A stretch of DNA of 33,012 bases from Clostridia bacterium (GCA_022796855.1 JAAWJM010000025.1:1-33012), one strand, 5' to 3'; positions 7,621 through 16,680 are shown, counted from the stretch's first letter. Notes: generated by a model from the sequence alone, not told the origin. Translations and numbers: made by a program.

Positions 7621-8641
7621 ATGAAACAAATTGCAAAAATCATTTTTGTTATTATTGGCACCATTATTGGAGCAGGATTTGCATCACGGGCAAGAAATTT
7701 ACCTATTTTTTGGAAAATATCAAACCGCAGGAATGGTAGGAATTTTTGTTTCTTCTACCTTAATGGGAATTCTTATCTACAAAATATTTACCCTTAGCAA
7801 ACAAAAAAACATTCAAAATTATGAACAGTTTATCGATAGCTTCCAAGTAAGTAAAACAATTAAAAATGTCATACAAATTATTATGAGTATCTTTTTACTC
7901 ATTTCCTTTTATGTTATGATAGCAGGTTTTAGTGCCTATTTTTTACAAGAATGGCAAATACCTACCTACATAGGTACAGGGATTATCCTCCTATTATGTT
8001 ACAAAATATTTATGGGAAACATCGAAACACTCATGAAAGTAAACACGCTATTAGTACCCATTCTCGTTTTGGCAATTGTTTTTCTAACCTACAAAAACCA
8101 AAATGCCATTTCGCTACCCCTTTATTCCGTAAGTAAAGGAACAATGATCGAAGCTATGGCAAAAGCAATCATCTATACAAGTTACAATAGTATCGTATTA
8201 ATTCCCATGCTATTATCTCTTAGTAAATGTATCAAGAAACAAACAGACATTACCATCATATCGGTCGTATGTATTATCCTACTAATCCTTCTTGCCCTAA
8301 GCATTTTTGCACTACTTCAAACCATCAATATCGATATAAACAAAATAGAACTTCCTACCATTTACATAGCTGGACAAATGAACAAAAACTATCAAATTCT
8401 ATTTGGAATTGTTATTTTAGCCTCGATTTATACATCAGCCATATCAGCAGGATATGGGTTTTTGGAGAAATACAAAACAAACGAAAAACAATATAAAACA
8501 AAAGTAATCCTCCTATGTGGTATGGCTTTTTTGGTTTCGAAAATAGGATTTAGTACACTGGTTAATCTACTTTATCCTATTTGTGGACTGTTAGGGCTAT
8601 TGCAAATGATTTTAATCTTAAAAAAACAGAAAAAAACTTGA
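7621..8641 (+). CDS. YkvI-family membrane protein, one CGG shift
   Basis: This is a multi-pass protein of about ten helices in the YkvI family (APC/LeuT-like superfamily), transport function unassigned. Its 339 residues are obtained only with a +1 step at CGG 7687-7689. The ATG at 7621 reads MKQIAKIIFVIIGT then IGAGFAS. The zero frame then goes to RARNLPIFW and soon stops. The shifted frame gives GQEIYLFFG, restoring AGFASGQEI, the best-conserved motif of the family. The rest is one open frame to 8641. The ribosome site GGGAGG lies inside the upstream terminator stem. Without the shift, translation would have to begin inside the gene, losing the first half-helix and the motif. Confidence 0.82.
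7687..7690 (+). other. CGGG recoding site, ykvI-like gene
   Basis: GCA TCA CGG GCA AGA in the zero frame. Skipping C gives GGG CAA GAA ATT (G-Q-E-I), completing the family motif AGFASGQEI. Confidence 0.85.
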
Positions 8642-8687
8642 AAAAAAGCACAAAAACTGATATAACAAAAGAAGAAGGGAGGAGAAA

Positions 8688-9850
8688 ATGCAAATCACGC
8701 TAGATATTGAAAAAAAGAAGAAAATCGCAATGGGAATTAGTATCGCACTAACCGCTATTATTATATTATCCATAGGGTTTTATATTGGAAACCGAAATGT
8801 AAGAACCTTTTTTGACCGTTATATTTTTAGAAAAGAAATCACCGAAAATAATGCAAGCCGTATTGATATTACCGATTTAGAAAACCCAAGTGTATATGCT
8901 TTTGACCAATATATTACGGTACTAGATAAACACCAAATGAGCATTTATACTGCCTCTCGGAAAAAAAGAATATGAAATCGAAGTAAGCGTAAGCGATGCA
9001 TTATATGCTTCAAATGGACGTTATCTTATGGTAGGGCAAAAAAATGGACAAAACCTATATCAGATTGAAAACGGCAGTATTTCTTGGCAAAAAGAAATCG
9101 AAGGACAAATACAAAAGATCAATGTCAACCGAAATGGATATGTATCTGTTATCGTAACAGGAGGAAGTTACAAAAACATCGTAATTGTCTATAACGCTTC
9201 ACGGAAAAGAAATCTTTAAAACCTACCTATCCAAGACTACCTGTATCGATTGCAGCATATCAAGAGACAACAGGCAACTTGCCATTGCAGAAATAAACAC
9301 CAGTGGAACCCTCATTCAATCCAGTGTCAAAATCATCTCCATTGAAAAAGCACAAACCGACCCGACCAATTCCGTAATCGAAACCTACCAAGTAACGGGA
9401 GACCAACTCATAAAAAACGTCGAATACGAAGGGAAAAACCACTTAGCCTGCATGTATGATGGCGAAATTAGAAGCATTTACCAAGACCAAAATGAACAAA
9501 TTATATCCTTTAGCGGAGAAAACGTCACCTTTGCTAGCGTCAAACTAGACGGATACGCTATGTACACCATCGAAAAAAATGGAGGATTTCTAAACAGCAA
9601 CACCCAAGTAACCATAAAAAGCATCACCACCGAAAAAGAAAACCTATACATCGCCGAAGGAACCGTAAAAGATATCAAAACACATGGAAACAACATAGCC
9701 CTAAACCTAGGAAGCGAAATTCAATTTATCACCACCAATGGATGGCTAACCAGAAAATACACCTCAGGAAAAGAAGTAAAAGACATTCTATTAGGTGACA
9801 AAATTGCAGGAATCTTATACAAAGACCGAATTGATGTAGTGAATTTATAA
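8688..9850 (+). CDS. DUF5711-family membrane-anchored protein, two CGG shifts
   Basis: A 386-residue protein appears when three consecutive frames are joined. A short cytoplasmic N-terminus is followed by one membrane helix (about residues 15-34). A long extracytoplasmic part then shows repeated beta-strand units resembling a propeller (VYAFDQYITVLDK, NGRYLMVGQKNG, GNNIALNLGS), as in DUF5711. Function unknown. Zero-frame reading stops at 8975. A +1 step at CGG 8958-8960 reads YTASGKKEYEIEVSVSDALY, and that frame stops at 9219. A second +1 step at CGG 9202-9204 reads YNASGKEIFKTYLSK and runs to 9850. Both sites have the same setting, Ala-Ser then Gly-Lys. AGGGAGGAG precedes the ATG. CvpA follows. 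Confidence 0.82.
8958..8961 (+). other. CGGA recoding site 1, DUF5711 gene
   Basis: GCC TCT CGG AAA AAA AGA in the zero frame. Skipping C gives GGA AAA AAA GAA TAT, continuing the propeller-like protein. Confidence 0.8.
9202..9205 (+). other. CGGA recoding site 2, DUF5711 gene
   Basis: GCT TCA CGG AAA AGA in the second frame. Skipping C gives GGA AAA GAA ATC TTT. It is the second such step in one gene, again after Ala-Ser. Confidence 0.8.
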
Positions 9851-9856
9851 AAACCA

Positions 9857-9929
9857 GTAGGGGTCGATGCCCACATCGACCCGAAAAAGAAACGAAATGG
9901 TAACGAGTCGATGCTCAATCGACCCCTAC
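9857..9929. repeat. 73-bp palindromic intergenic element
   Basis: A perfect 12-bp terminal inverted repeat (GTAGGGGTCGAT, 9857-9868 with 9918-9929) encloses two smaller hairpins (9861-9869 with 9874-9882; 9907-9912 with 9918-9923). No coding. It resembles the GTAGGGG palindrome at 27923-27946 and fits a REP/MITE-like family. Confidence 0.7.
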
Positions 9930-9948
9930 ATAGAAAAGGAGAAAAGTC

Positions 9949-10605
9949 ATGATTTTTGATTTAATTGTAATTGCTATTTTAGCACTTAGCATATTTCTTG
10001 GCTACAAACAAGGGCTTATTGGAGTGATTTTCAAAATAGTAGCGTTTATCATTGCTATTTTAATTACTCTAATTTTATACAAGCCAGTAGCAAGTCTCAT
10101 CATAGAAAACACCACTTGGGATGATAAAATCGAAGCCACTATCTACGAAAAACTATCAGGAACAAACATAGAAGAAGGACAAAAAATAGAAAAAGAAGAA
10201 ACCGAATTACCGGGAATGGTAGTAGACTACATAAACGACGGAATTGAAACCACTGTAAAACAATCAAAAGAAAATGTAGCCGAAATGGTAGCCAAAAACC
10301 TAACCACAAGTATTATCCAAATCATCACCATGATTGTCATATTCACAGTAACCAGATTACTATTACTATTTGCCAAAGTCCTACTAGAAGCCCTATCCGA
10401 ACTACCAATTGTAAAACAATTTAACGAAATAGGAGGAATCCTATATGGTATCTTAAGAGCAATGGTAATCCTATATGGCATCTTAGCCCTAGCAAGTGTA
10501 ATTTTACCAATGATAGGTCAAACCGCAATCCTAGAACAAATTGACCATTGCCTAATTACGAAATTCTTATACAACAATAACCTTATCTTAATCCTATTTT
10601 TCTAA
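9949..10605 (+). CDS. cvpA: CvpA-family membrane protein
   Basis: This 218-residue protein has the CvpA layout. An N-terminal helix contains GYKQGLIGVIFKI (about residues 23-35), a second helix follows, then a soluble amphipathic stretch with many Glu/Lys (about 50-110). Two further helices include the ILRAMVILYGILAL segment. Founding members were linked to colicin V production; the wider family is thought to act at the envelope and in stress tolerance. AAAGGAG precedes the ATG. It is the last gene of the run starting at 4527, though a palindromic element separates it from the DUF5711 gene. A terminator follows directly. Confidence 0.85.
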   Translation: MIFDLIVIAILALSIFLGYKQGLIGVIFKIVAFIIAILITLILYKPVASLIIENTTWDDKIEATIYEKLSGTNIEEGQKIEKEETELPGMVVDYINDGIETTVKQSKENVAEMVAKNLTTSIIQIITMIVIFTVTRLLLLFAKVLLEALSELPIVKQFNEIGGILYGILRAMVILYGILALASVILPMIGQTAILEQIDHCLITKFLYNNNLILILFF

Positions 10606-10634
10606 AAAGAGCCAAGATGATTGGTTCTTTTTTT
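10606..10634 (+). terminator. Terminator after cvpA
   Basis: A 10-bp stem (10606-10615 with 10621-10630, one G-U pair) with loop GATGA runs into a T tract. Confidence 0.7.
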
Positions 10635-10639
10635 AAAGT

Positions 10640-10716
10640 CACGGAATGAATTGTCGAAAAAACACGGAATAAAAAATAAAAATATCATGGAATGAAATTG
10701 ACGAATATCACGGAAT
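10640..10716 (+). promoter_or_regulatory. Four CACGGAAT motifs at exact 23-bp spacing
   Basis: CACGGAAT occurs at 10640, 10663 and 10709, and CATGGAAT at 10686. The step is 23 bp every time, with little similarity between motifs. The last copy falls inside the spacer of the promoter of the ATPase gene. Regular phasing of about two helical turns suggests side-by-side binding of one protein, as in iterons or an operator array. Confidence 0.75.
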
Positions 10717-10726
10717 GTGGTAAAAT
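10698..10726 (+). promoter_or_regulatory. Promoter of the DUF4143 ATPase gene
   Basis: TTGACG (10698-10703) and TAAAAT (10721-10726), 17-bp spacer. The fourth CACGGAAT motif occupies the spacer. Confidence 0.65.
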
Positions 10727-10766
10727 GATAATAGATAAAGATACTGCAAGAAAGGGATGAAATAGC

Positions 10767-12047
10767 ATGAAGATAGAAAATTATAAAAGAAGAATTGTAG
10801 ATGACCAAATTGAACATTATTTAAAATTATTTGGAGCTGTATGTATAGAAGGACCGAAATACTGTGGTAAAACATGGGCAGGAAGATACCATTCTAATAG
10901 TGAAGTGCTACTACATAAAACAACAGGAGGAAGCACCAACAATGTAGAACTTGCAAAGATGTCACCAACATTAATTTTAGAAGGAGAAAAACCAAAATTA
11001 ATCGATGAATGGCAAGAAGCAACGAATTTATGGGATGAAATTCGTATTGATGTTGATAAAACAGGAAAAAAGGGACAATATATTTTAACTGGGTCATCAA
11101 CACCAAATCGAACAGGAATTGCACATAGTGGAGCTGGACGATATGGAAAAATATATTTAAGAACAATGAGTTTATTTGAATCGGGTGATTCTAGCGGGGC
11201 AGTATCGTTAGAAGAATTATGCAATCATAAATTAAAAGAAAAATTCACAGGCGAAGTAGATTTAAGAAATCTTGCCAAATTAATCATTAGAGGTGGATGG
11301 CCAGGAAATTTAGACTATAATTCAAAAGATGCAAGTGAAGCAATCAAAGCATATATTGATTTAATTATCGACGATGATTTAGCCAGATTAGACGGTATTC
11401 GTAGAGATAAACACAAATTAAGACTATTACTAAAATCGTTAGCAAGAAATGAAAGCACTACAGTGTCCAATAAAAAATTAAAAGACGACATTAGTGAAAT
11501 AGACAATGAAGATATAGACATAGATACACTAGCTTCATACCTAGATGCACTAAGTCGACTATATTTGCTAGATAATGATGAACCATTTTCTACCAATATA
11601 CGTTCTTCCGTAAGAGTCAAACAATCTGAAAAAAGGCACTTTGCAGACCCATCAATCGCATGTGCCTTACTAAACATATCAGAAGAAGATAAATTAATTC
11701 ATGATTTAAACACATTCGGATTTTTATTCGAAGCAATGGTAGAACGAGATTTAAAAATATATGCAAATTGCTTTCATGCAAAATGCTATCACTATCAAGA
11801 TTATCAAAATAAAGAAATCGATTGTGTAATCGAATTAGAAAATGGAAATTGGTGTGCATTCGAAATAAAATTAGGCGCAAATAAAATTGAAGAAGGAGCT
11901 AAGAATTTATTGAGAATAAAAAAGGAAATCGAAAAGGAAAAAGGAAAAGTGCCAAGCATACTTTGTGTAATATGCGGACTTTCTAATGTGGCATACCAAA
12001 GACCAGATGGGGTATATGTTGTTCCAATTACTGCTCTAAAACCTTAA
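10767..12047 (+). CDS. AAA ATPase with DUF4143 C-terminal domain
   Basis: This 426-residue protein is of the AAA_14 + DUF4143 family. The Walker A motif is GPKYCGKT (residues 29-36). A Walker B-like hydrophobic strand with an acidic end occurs at PKLIDEWQ, and YILTGSSTPNRT is the sensor-1 type segment. The C-terminal domain contains EIDCVIELENGNWCAFEIKL, a PD-(D/E)XK-like pattern (D, then E-x-K). The role of the family is unsettled; these genes are often single, strain-variable units. Here it stands alone behind its own promoter and the phased CACGGAAT array, so its expression is probably controlled by a protein encoded elsewhere. AAGGGATGA precedes the ATG. Confidence 0.88.
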   Translation: MKIENYKRRIVDDQIEHYLKLFGAVCIEGPKYCGKTWAGRYHSNSEVLLHKTTGGSTNNVELAKMSPTLILEGEKPKLIDEWQEATNLWDEIRIDVDKTGKKGQYILTGSSTPNRTGIAHSGAGRYGKIYLRTMSLFESGDSSGAVSLEELCNHKLKEKFTGEVDLRNLAKLIIRGGWPGNLDYNSKDASEAIKAYIDLIIDDDLARLDGIRRDKHKLRLLLKSLARNESTTVSNKKLKDDISEIDNEDIDIDTLASYLDALSRLYLLDNDEPFSTNIRSSVRVKQSEKRHFADPSIACALLNISEEDKLIHDLNTFGFLFEAMVERDLKIYANCFHAKCYHYQDYQNKEIDCVIELENGNWCAFEIKLGANKIEEGAKNLLRIKKEIEKEKGKVPSILCVICGLSNVAYQRPDGVYVVPITALKP

Positions 12048-12083
12048 GATAAAATGAAGATTTTGTTTTTCTTGTCGGATTAG

Positions 12084-12112
12084 TTGATATTTTTGGGGAT
12101 ATTTGCTATACT
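12084..12112 (+). promoter_or_regulatory. Promoter of the LCP gene
   Basis: TTGATA (12084-12089) and TATACT (12107-12112) are separated by 17 bp, 36 bp before the ATG. Confidence 0.65.
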
Positions 12113-12147
12113 AAAAAAGTACATAAAGTAAAATAGGGAGTGAAACC

Positions 12148-14013
12148 ATGAAAAAAGAAGGAACAGAAGAAGCAAGTAATAGACGAAGAACAACCAAAAA
12201 AAATGATGAAATAGGTTCTCTTAATTCACCTACTAGAGGAACAAGAACCAAAAGAGGAGCAAAAAGAATTGAAGAAATGACCATGCAGGTTCAAAGAGCA
12301 ACACAGAAACAAACCAAAAAGAATGTAGGAGACGATTCCTACATGGCTCCACAACGTAGAACGACCACAAAAAGGAAAGTTCAAACAGATGGTCATATTA
12401 ACTCACAAGCTAGGAAAACGAATAGAGGAAAGCTAGAAGCAGATACATACTCTACTTCACAAACCAGAAAAAACACAAAAAAAAAGATAGAAAATGATGT
12501 ATATATTGATAAGCAAAGTGGAAAAATAAAAACGAAAAGAGAAAAGCAAGAAGTAGAAGAGAAAAGAGAACAGACCAGAAAACCAAGAACAAAGAGGGAA
12601 ATTGGGGAAATGAGAGAAAAGCAAAATCAAAGACCAAGAAATAAAAGGGAGTTAAAAGAACAAGAACGACAAAACAAGAAAGAAGAAAAAAGAAGAAGAA
12701 AGCAAGAAAAGAAAGAAAGAAGAAAAAAGAGTGTAGCATGGAAAATTTTTAAAATCCTTGTGATTCTATTAATCCTTGCAAGTATTTCCTATGGTTGTTA
12801 TTTTGCTTACCGTGTATCTAAAAATGGTGGAGGTTTGCAAGGCTTTATGGCAACAGCAATGGGACATGATGAAAACACCCTAAAAGACCTAGAGCCAATT
12901 CATTTTATGTTAGTAGGAATTAGTGGAGAAGAAGAATATAAATTAGCCGATACCATCATGGTATGTTCCTACAACCCCAAAACGCAAAAAGCCTCTATTC
13001 TATCCATTCCAAGAGACACCTATGTAGGAAAAGACAAAACCAAAGCCTCTGCAAGTTACAAAATCAATGCCGTTTATCGAAACGGCGAAAACGTCGAAGG
13101 TATGGTAGAACACATTGAAAACCTAACCGAATTAGAAATCGATAATTACCTTATTATTGACACAAAAGCTTTAGTACAATTAGTGGATGCCCTAGGAGGA
13201 GTTACCTTTGATGTACCAATTGATATGGACTATGATGACCCAACCCAAGACCTATACATTCATCTAAAAGCTGGAGTCCAAAAACTAGATGGAAAACAAG
13301 CAGAAGGATTAGTTCGCTTTAGGCATAGTAATGACTTTAGCACCTATCCTTCGGAATATGGAGACAATGATATTGGAAGAATGAGAACCCAAAGAGAGTT
13401 CATTACCCAAGTAATGAAACAAACCGTAAGACCAGAAAACCTATTAAAACTAGTGCAAATTGCAGAAATAGGATTTAAAAATATTAACACCAATATGACC
13501 TTTAATACAGTAAAAGACTATCTTCCTTATGCCGTTAATTTTAATCCAGAAGATTTAAAAACAGGAACCCTACCAGGAGAAGCAGAACTGGCAAACAAAG
13601 TATGGATATACACACCAAATGTAAAACAAATCAAATCCTTAGTAAAAGAACTATTTGTAGAAGAAAGAGAAGTAGAAGAAGACGAAAACGAAACCAATAC
13701 AAACACCATAGGAAATACGATTACAGGCACTTCTAGTAAGGAAGAATCCAAAATAAAAATTGAATTACTAAATGGAAGTGGAAACGAAAAAAATCTAACA
13801 AAAGCAGTAGAAAGATTAGAACAAAAAGGATACGAAATTGTAAAAAAAGGCAATACAAAAACAACGACCAAAACAACCATCATCAACCGAAGCAACCAAG
13901 ATGATAAAACATCAAAAAAATTAAAACAAGACCTAAAAGCAGGTACCATCAGTAAAAAATACAACAACTCACAAGTAGACTATACCATTACATTAGGAAA
14001 AGACTATAAATAA
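12148..14013 (+). CDS. LytR-CpsA-Psr (LCP) family protein with LytR_C domain
   Basis: This 621-residue envelope protein starts with a very basic, low-complexity cytoplasmic tail (residues 1-195, rich in Arg/Lys/Thr/Glu, with repeats around TRTKRGAKR, SGKIKTKREK, KPRTKRE). One membrane helix lies at about 198-222. The LCP catalytic domain is at about 245-440, with ILSIPRDTYV, KINAVYRNGE, DNYLIIDTKALVQLVDALGG, RFRHSNDF and DIGRMRTQREF supplying the Arg and Asp residues that bind the polyprenyl pyrophosphate. A LytR_C-type domain ends the protein (IELLNGSGNEKN onward, from about 535). LCP enzymes attach teichoic acids or polysaccharides to peptidoglycan. The tail is unusually long. RsfS follows, a common clostridial order. 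Confidence 0.92.
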   Translation: MKKEGTEEASNRRRTTKKNDEIGSLNSPTRGTRTKRGAKRIEEMTMQVQRATQKQTKKNVGDDSYMAPQRRTTTKRKVQTDGHINSQARKTNRGKLEADTYSTSQTRKNTKKKIENDVYIDKQSGKIKTKREKQEVEEKREQTRKPRTKREIGEMREKQNQRPRNKRELKEQERQNKKEEKRRRKQEKKERRKKSVAWKIFKILVILLILASISYGCYFAYRVSKNGGGLQGFMATAMGHDENTLKDLEPIHFMLVGISGEEEYKLADTIMVCSYNPKTQKASILSIPRDTYVGKDKTKASASYKINAVYRNGENVEGMVEHIENLTELEIDNYLIIDTKALVQLVDALGGVTFDVPIDMDYDDPTQDLYIHLKAGVQKLDGKQAEGLVRFRHSNDFSTYPSEYGDNDIGRMRTQREFITQVMKQTVRPENLLKLVQIAEIGFKNINTNMTFNTVKDYLPYAVNFNPEDLKTGTLPGEAELANKVWIYTPNVKQIKSLVKELFVEEREVEEDENETNTNTIGNTITGTSSKEESKIKIELLNGSGNEKNLTKAVERLEQKGYEIVKKGNTKTTTKTTIINRSNQDDKTSKKLKQDLKAGTISKKYNNSQVDYTITLGKDYK

Positions 14014-14101
14014 TAAGAAAAAGAAAACATAAAGATAATTAAATTTTCATTATGCAAAACAGGTAGACATAGATTTATACAACAGGAAAGGAGAGAAAAT
14101 T

Positions 14102-14416
14102 ATGGAATTTGTAAATAAAATTATAAAGTTATTAGAAGACAAAAAAGCAATTGATTTAAACACACTAGACATTAAAGAACAAAGCACACTAGCCGACTAT
14201 TTTATCCTAGCAAGCGGAACATCAAATACCCATATAAAAGCCCTAGCAGACAATGTAGAAGTAGAACTAAAAAAACAAGACATTTACCCAAATAAAATAG
14301 AAGGTTATAACACGGAGTGGATTTTAATGGATTACGGAGAGGTAGTAGTCCACATCTTCACCGAAAAAGAAAGACAAAATTATAACTTAGAAGAATTATA
14401 CAAAAGAAATCAATAA
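14102..14416 (+). CDS. rsfS: Ribosomal silencing factor RsfS
   Basis: This 104-residue protein of the RsfS/Iojap family has all the usual blocks: DIKEQSTLADYFILASG (about residues 24-40), TSNTHIKALADNVE, a GYNTEWILMDYGEVVVHIF segment and a C-terminal RQNYNLEELY. RsfS binds ribosomal protein uL14 on the 50S subunit and blocks subunit joining in slow growth. AAAGGAGAG precedes the ATG. It sits 88 bp after the LCP gene and probably shares its transcript. It is followed by a long nested hairpin. Confidence 0.95.
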   Translation: MEFVNKIIKLLEDKKAIDLNTLDIKEQSTLADYFILASGTSNTHIKALADNVEVELKKQDIYPNKIEGYNTEWILMDYGEVVVHIFTEKERQNYNLEELYKRNQ

Positions 14417-14426
14417 AAATAAAAAA

Positions 14427-14484
14427 GGCCTTTTTGAAACTCTTTAAAATTATACTGCTAGTTTAAAAGAGTAACAAAAAGGCC
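14427..14484. terminator. Nested inverted repeat between rsfS and dacF
   Basis: The outer stem GGCCTTTTTG (14427-14436) pairs with CAAAAAGGCC (14475-14484). An inner stem ACTCTTTAAA pairs with TTTAAAAGAGT around 14462-14472. It lies between convergent genes and could end transcripts from both sides. Confidence 0.55.
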
Positions 14485-14528
14485 CCTTTACTTAAGGGGC
14501 TGTCGTTCGAAGAACGACTGGGGGTTCT
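14483..14528 (-). repeat. AAGAACCC-type intergenic repeat, copy A
   Basis: This is the third member of the family found between rpoB and rpoC. Read on the minus strand it goes AGAACCCCCAGTCG, a small hairpin (GTTCTTCGAAC), then CAGCCCC and a TTAAGTAAAGGGG end. It abuts the dacF stop codon. Confidence 0.65.
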
Positions 14529-15882
14529 CTAATAATCAAAATGATACAAAGAAAAATTAGCATTACTACGAGAATTACGTTTCTTCTTTTTTGATTTTTG
14601 CGATTTTGAATGTTTTCCTTTTTTTCGTTTTCCCTTCTTTTTTCCACCACCTAAAAGATTGACCAAACACTTTAACACCAAAAGAGCAGCAATCACCAAT
14701 ACAATTTTAAAAGCAATTGGAAGCAAAGAGTTTGACGAAATATCTTGACTCGCAATTAAATTTGTAGTATAGTTAGTATCATCAATTGTGTAAGAAATTT
14801 TACCAACAACGCTTCCCTTGCGAATAGGAGCTTTGATATTCTCATCTAACTCCACATTAGGAGAAAAGCCGGTTTCTAAATCTTCTGTTTTTACAAAAGC
14901 ACGAATATCATTTTCATACAAAACTGGTAACTCTAAGGTATCCTTTGAAGCATATTTTGGCGATATCACTTTAAACACATCATTGGCATGACATAATGTT
15001 TCATATTGGTATTCTTTAAATCCATAATCAAACAAAGAAATACAATCATCAAACTTATTTGTAGTCGTTGTTACATCACTACCAGCCCCCAAAATAACAC
15101 AAATTAACTCCATATCATTCTTTTTAGCACTAGCCACAATACAATTTCCGTGCAGGGTCTGTATACCCCGTCTTAATACCAGTAGCATATTGATAATAAT
15201 TACTACTATTTGAGTTTATTAAACGGTTATTATTGGTAAAAATACGATCCTCTTTATCATATTTTTCAGTAGTAGGTAAAGTATATTTGACACTAGAAAC
15301 AATCTTACGGAATGGTTCATTTTTCATAGCATACTGACCGATCAAAGCCAAATCATAGGCAGTTGTATAATGATTTTCGTGATGTATTCCATTGGCATTT
15401 ACAAAATTGGTATTTTCACAACCAATTTCACGAGCTTTCTGATTCATCATACTAGCAAATCCTTCCACAGAACCACCAATATCTTCCGCAATAACCGTAG
15501 CCGCATCATTCGCAGAAGGAAGCATTAAGACCAATAATAGTTGTTCATAAGTAAGAACTTCTCCAATTTGTAAATTGGCAATCGTATAACTATAAGGAAT
15601 GGTAGAAACGGCATTTTCACTAACCGTAGCGGTATCGGTAAGTTTACGATTTTCCAAAGCTAAAATAGCAGTCATTATTTTTGTGGTACTTGCAGGAAAC
15701 CTTTTTTCCCTAGCATTTCTTTCATACAAAATTTTACCAGAAGCCGAATCCATAAGAAGAGCAACAGGGGCATCTACATAAACATCTTCTGTAGTAGCAA
15801 AACTAAAAGAAACAGGCAAGAAGATAGGAATTATTATTAAAATCAAAGTAATCAAAGTAATTAGATTTTTTCGGTTCATCAT
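14529..15882 (-). CDS. dacF: D-alanyl-D-alanine carboxypeptidase, DacF-like, one CGG shift
   Basis: This penicillin-binding protein 5-type DD-carboxypeptidase trims the terminal D-Ala of peptidoglycan stem peptides. A signal peptide (about residues 1-29) is followed by SxxK (STTK, 65-68), SxN (SAN, 123-125) and KTG (237-239). In the zero frame it stops soon after KTGYTDPARKLYCG. A +1 step at CGG 15148-15150 gives KTGYTDPAGNCIVASAKKND, the conserved family sequence, and the remaining 205 codons. These hold the C-terminal beta-domain, a membrane helix (near residues 392-412) and a Lys/Arg-rich tail. The total is 450 residues. A tail helix plus basic end is typical membrane anchoring. Promoter at 15910-15938. 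Confidence 0.88.
15147..15150 (-). other. CGGA recoding site, dacF
   Basis: CCT GCA CGG AAA TTG in the zero frame. Skipping C gives GGA AAT TGT ATT (G-N-C-I), as expected just after the KTG motif. Confidence 0.88.
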
Positions 15883-15909
15883 ACACCATCCTTAAAAAAA
15901 GTCTATACT

Positions 15910-15938
15910 ATCTTACCTTAAATTGGTCTAAATTTCAA
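15910..15938 (-). promoter_or_regulatory. Promoter of dacF
   Basis: On the minus strand TTGAAA (15933-15938) and TAAGAT (15910-15915) have a 17-bp spacer. AAGGATGG precedes the start. Confidence 0.5.
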
Positions 15939-15981
15939 CTCTATTCCCAAAATAAAAAAAGAAAAATGAAAGGAGAAAAGC

Positions 15982-16621
15982 ATGAAATATTTTGAACAAA
16001 AACAAATCATGATTGGAATCGCTATTATCATAGCTGTTGTATCGATTATTGGCTATTATTTTTACAAAAATGTATATCATCAAGAAGAGGAAATCGTAAT
16101 CAGCAAAGAAGAAAATCTAGTACAAGAAACTACAAAAGAAATCCAAACTCCAGAAGAGCAAATTATTGTACATATTGCAGGAGAAATAAAAACACCGGGA
16201 ATTATAAAAACAATAGAAGGAGCAAGAATTGCAGATATTATCGAAAAAGCAGGAGGATTAAAAGAAGAAGCAGACTTAACCGATATTAACCTTGCCTATC
16301 CAGTAGAAGATGGACAAAAAATTATCATACCCAGAAAAGGAGAAACCAAAGGAGAATACATAACCGAAGAAAGTGGAATAAAAGAAGACGTAACAACGAA
16401 AAACAATCAGGCACGAAGTCAAACACAAACCATAAATCTAAACAAAGCCACAAAAGAAGAACTACAAACCTTACAAGGAATTGGAGAAGCAACAGCACAA
16501 AAAATTATTCAATACCGAGAAGAAAACCGGAAAATTTGAAGCCATAGAAGACTTAAAAAATGTACCAGGAATTGGAGAAGCGAAATTTGAGGCAATTAAG
16601 GAGAGAATTGGTGTCAAATAA
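15982..16621 (+). CDS. comEA: ComEA-like DNA receptor, one CGG shift
   Basis: This ComEA-type competence protein is 212 residues after correction. An N-terminal membrane helix (about 10-27) is followed by a SLBB-type domain (IIVHIAGEIKTPGIIK to QKIIIPRKGE, about 55-110). The C-terminal double helix-hairpin-helix binds DNA: INLNKATKEELQTLQGIGEA and then the second hairpin. The zero frame ends REENRKI at 16539, cutting the second hairpin. A +1 step at CGG 16528-16530 reads REENGKFEAIEDLKNVPGIG and on to AKFEAIKERIGVK, a textbook ComEA ending. AAAGGAG precedes the ATG. Function: binding of incoming DNA at the cell surface. No other competence gene is next to it. Confidence 0.9.
16528..16531 (+). 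other. CGGA recoding site, comEA
   Basis: GAA GAA AAC CGG AAA ATT TGA in the zero frame. Skipping C gives GGA AAA TTT GAA and restores the second helix-hairpin-helix. Confidence 0.9.
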
Positions 16622-16627
16622 AAAAGA

Positions 16628-16680
16628 AGGGAATAAAACGATTTACCAAAACGCTGTGTGTAAATCTTCCCTCTTTTAGA
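16628..16680 (+). terminator. Terminator after comEA
   Basis: GGGAA and GATTTAC pair with GTAAATC and TTCCC to form a long interrupted stem followed by TCTTTT. Confidence 0.6.

Noticed and set aside
10640..10716. Short CRISPR array
   Set aside because: Only 8 bp are conserved per 23-bp period, with no repeat-spacer structure and no cas genes.
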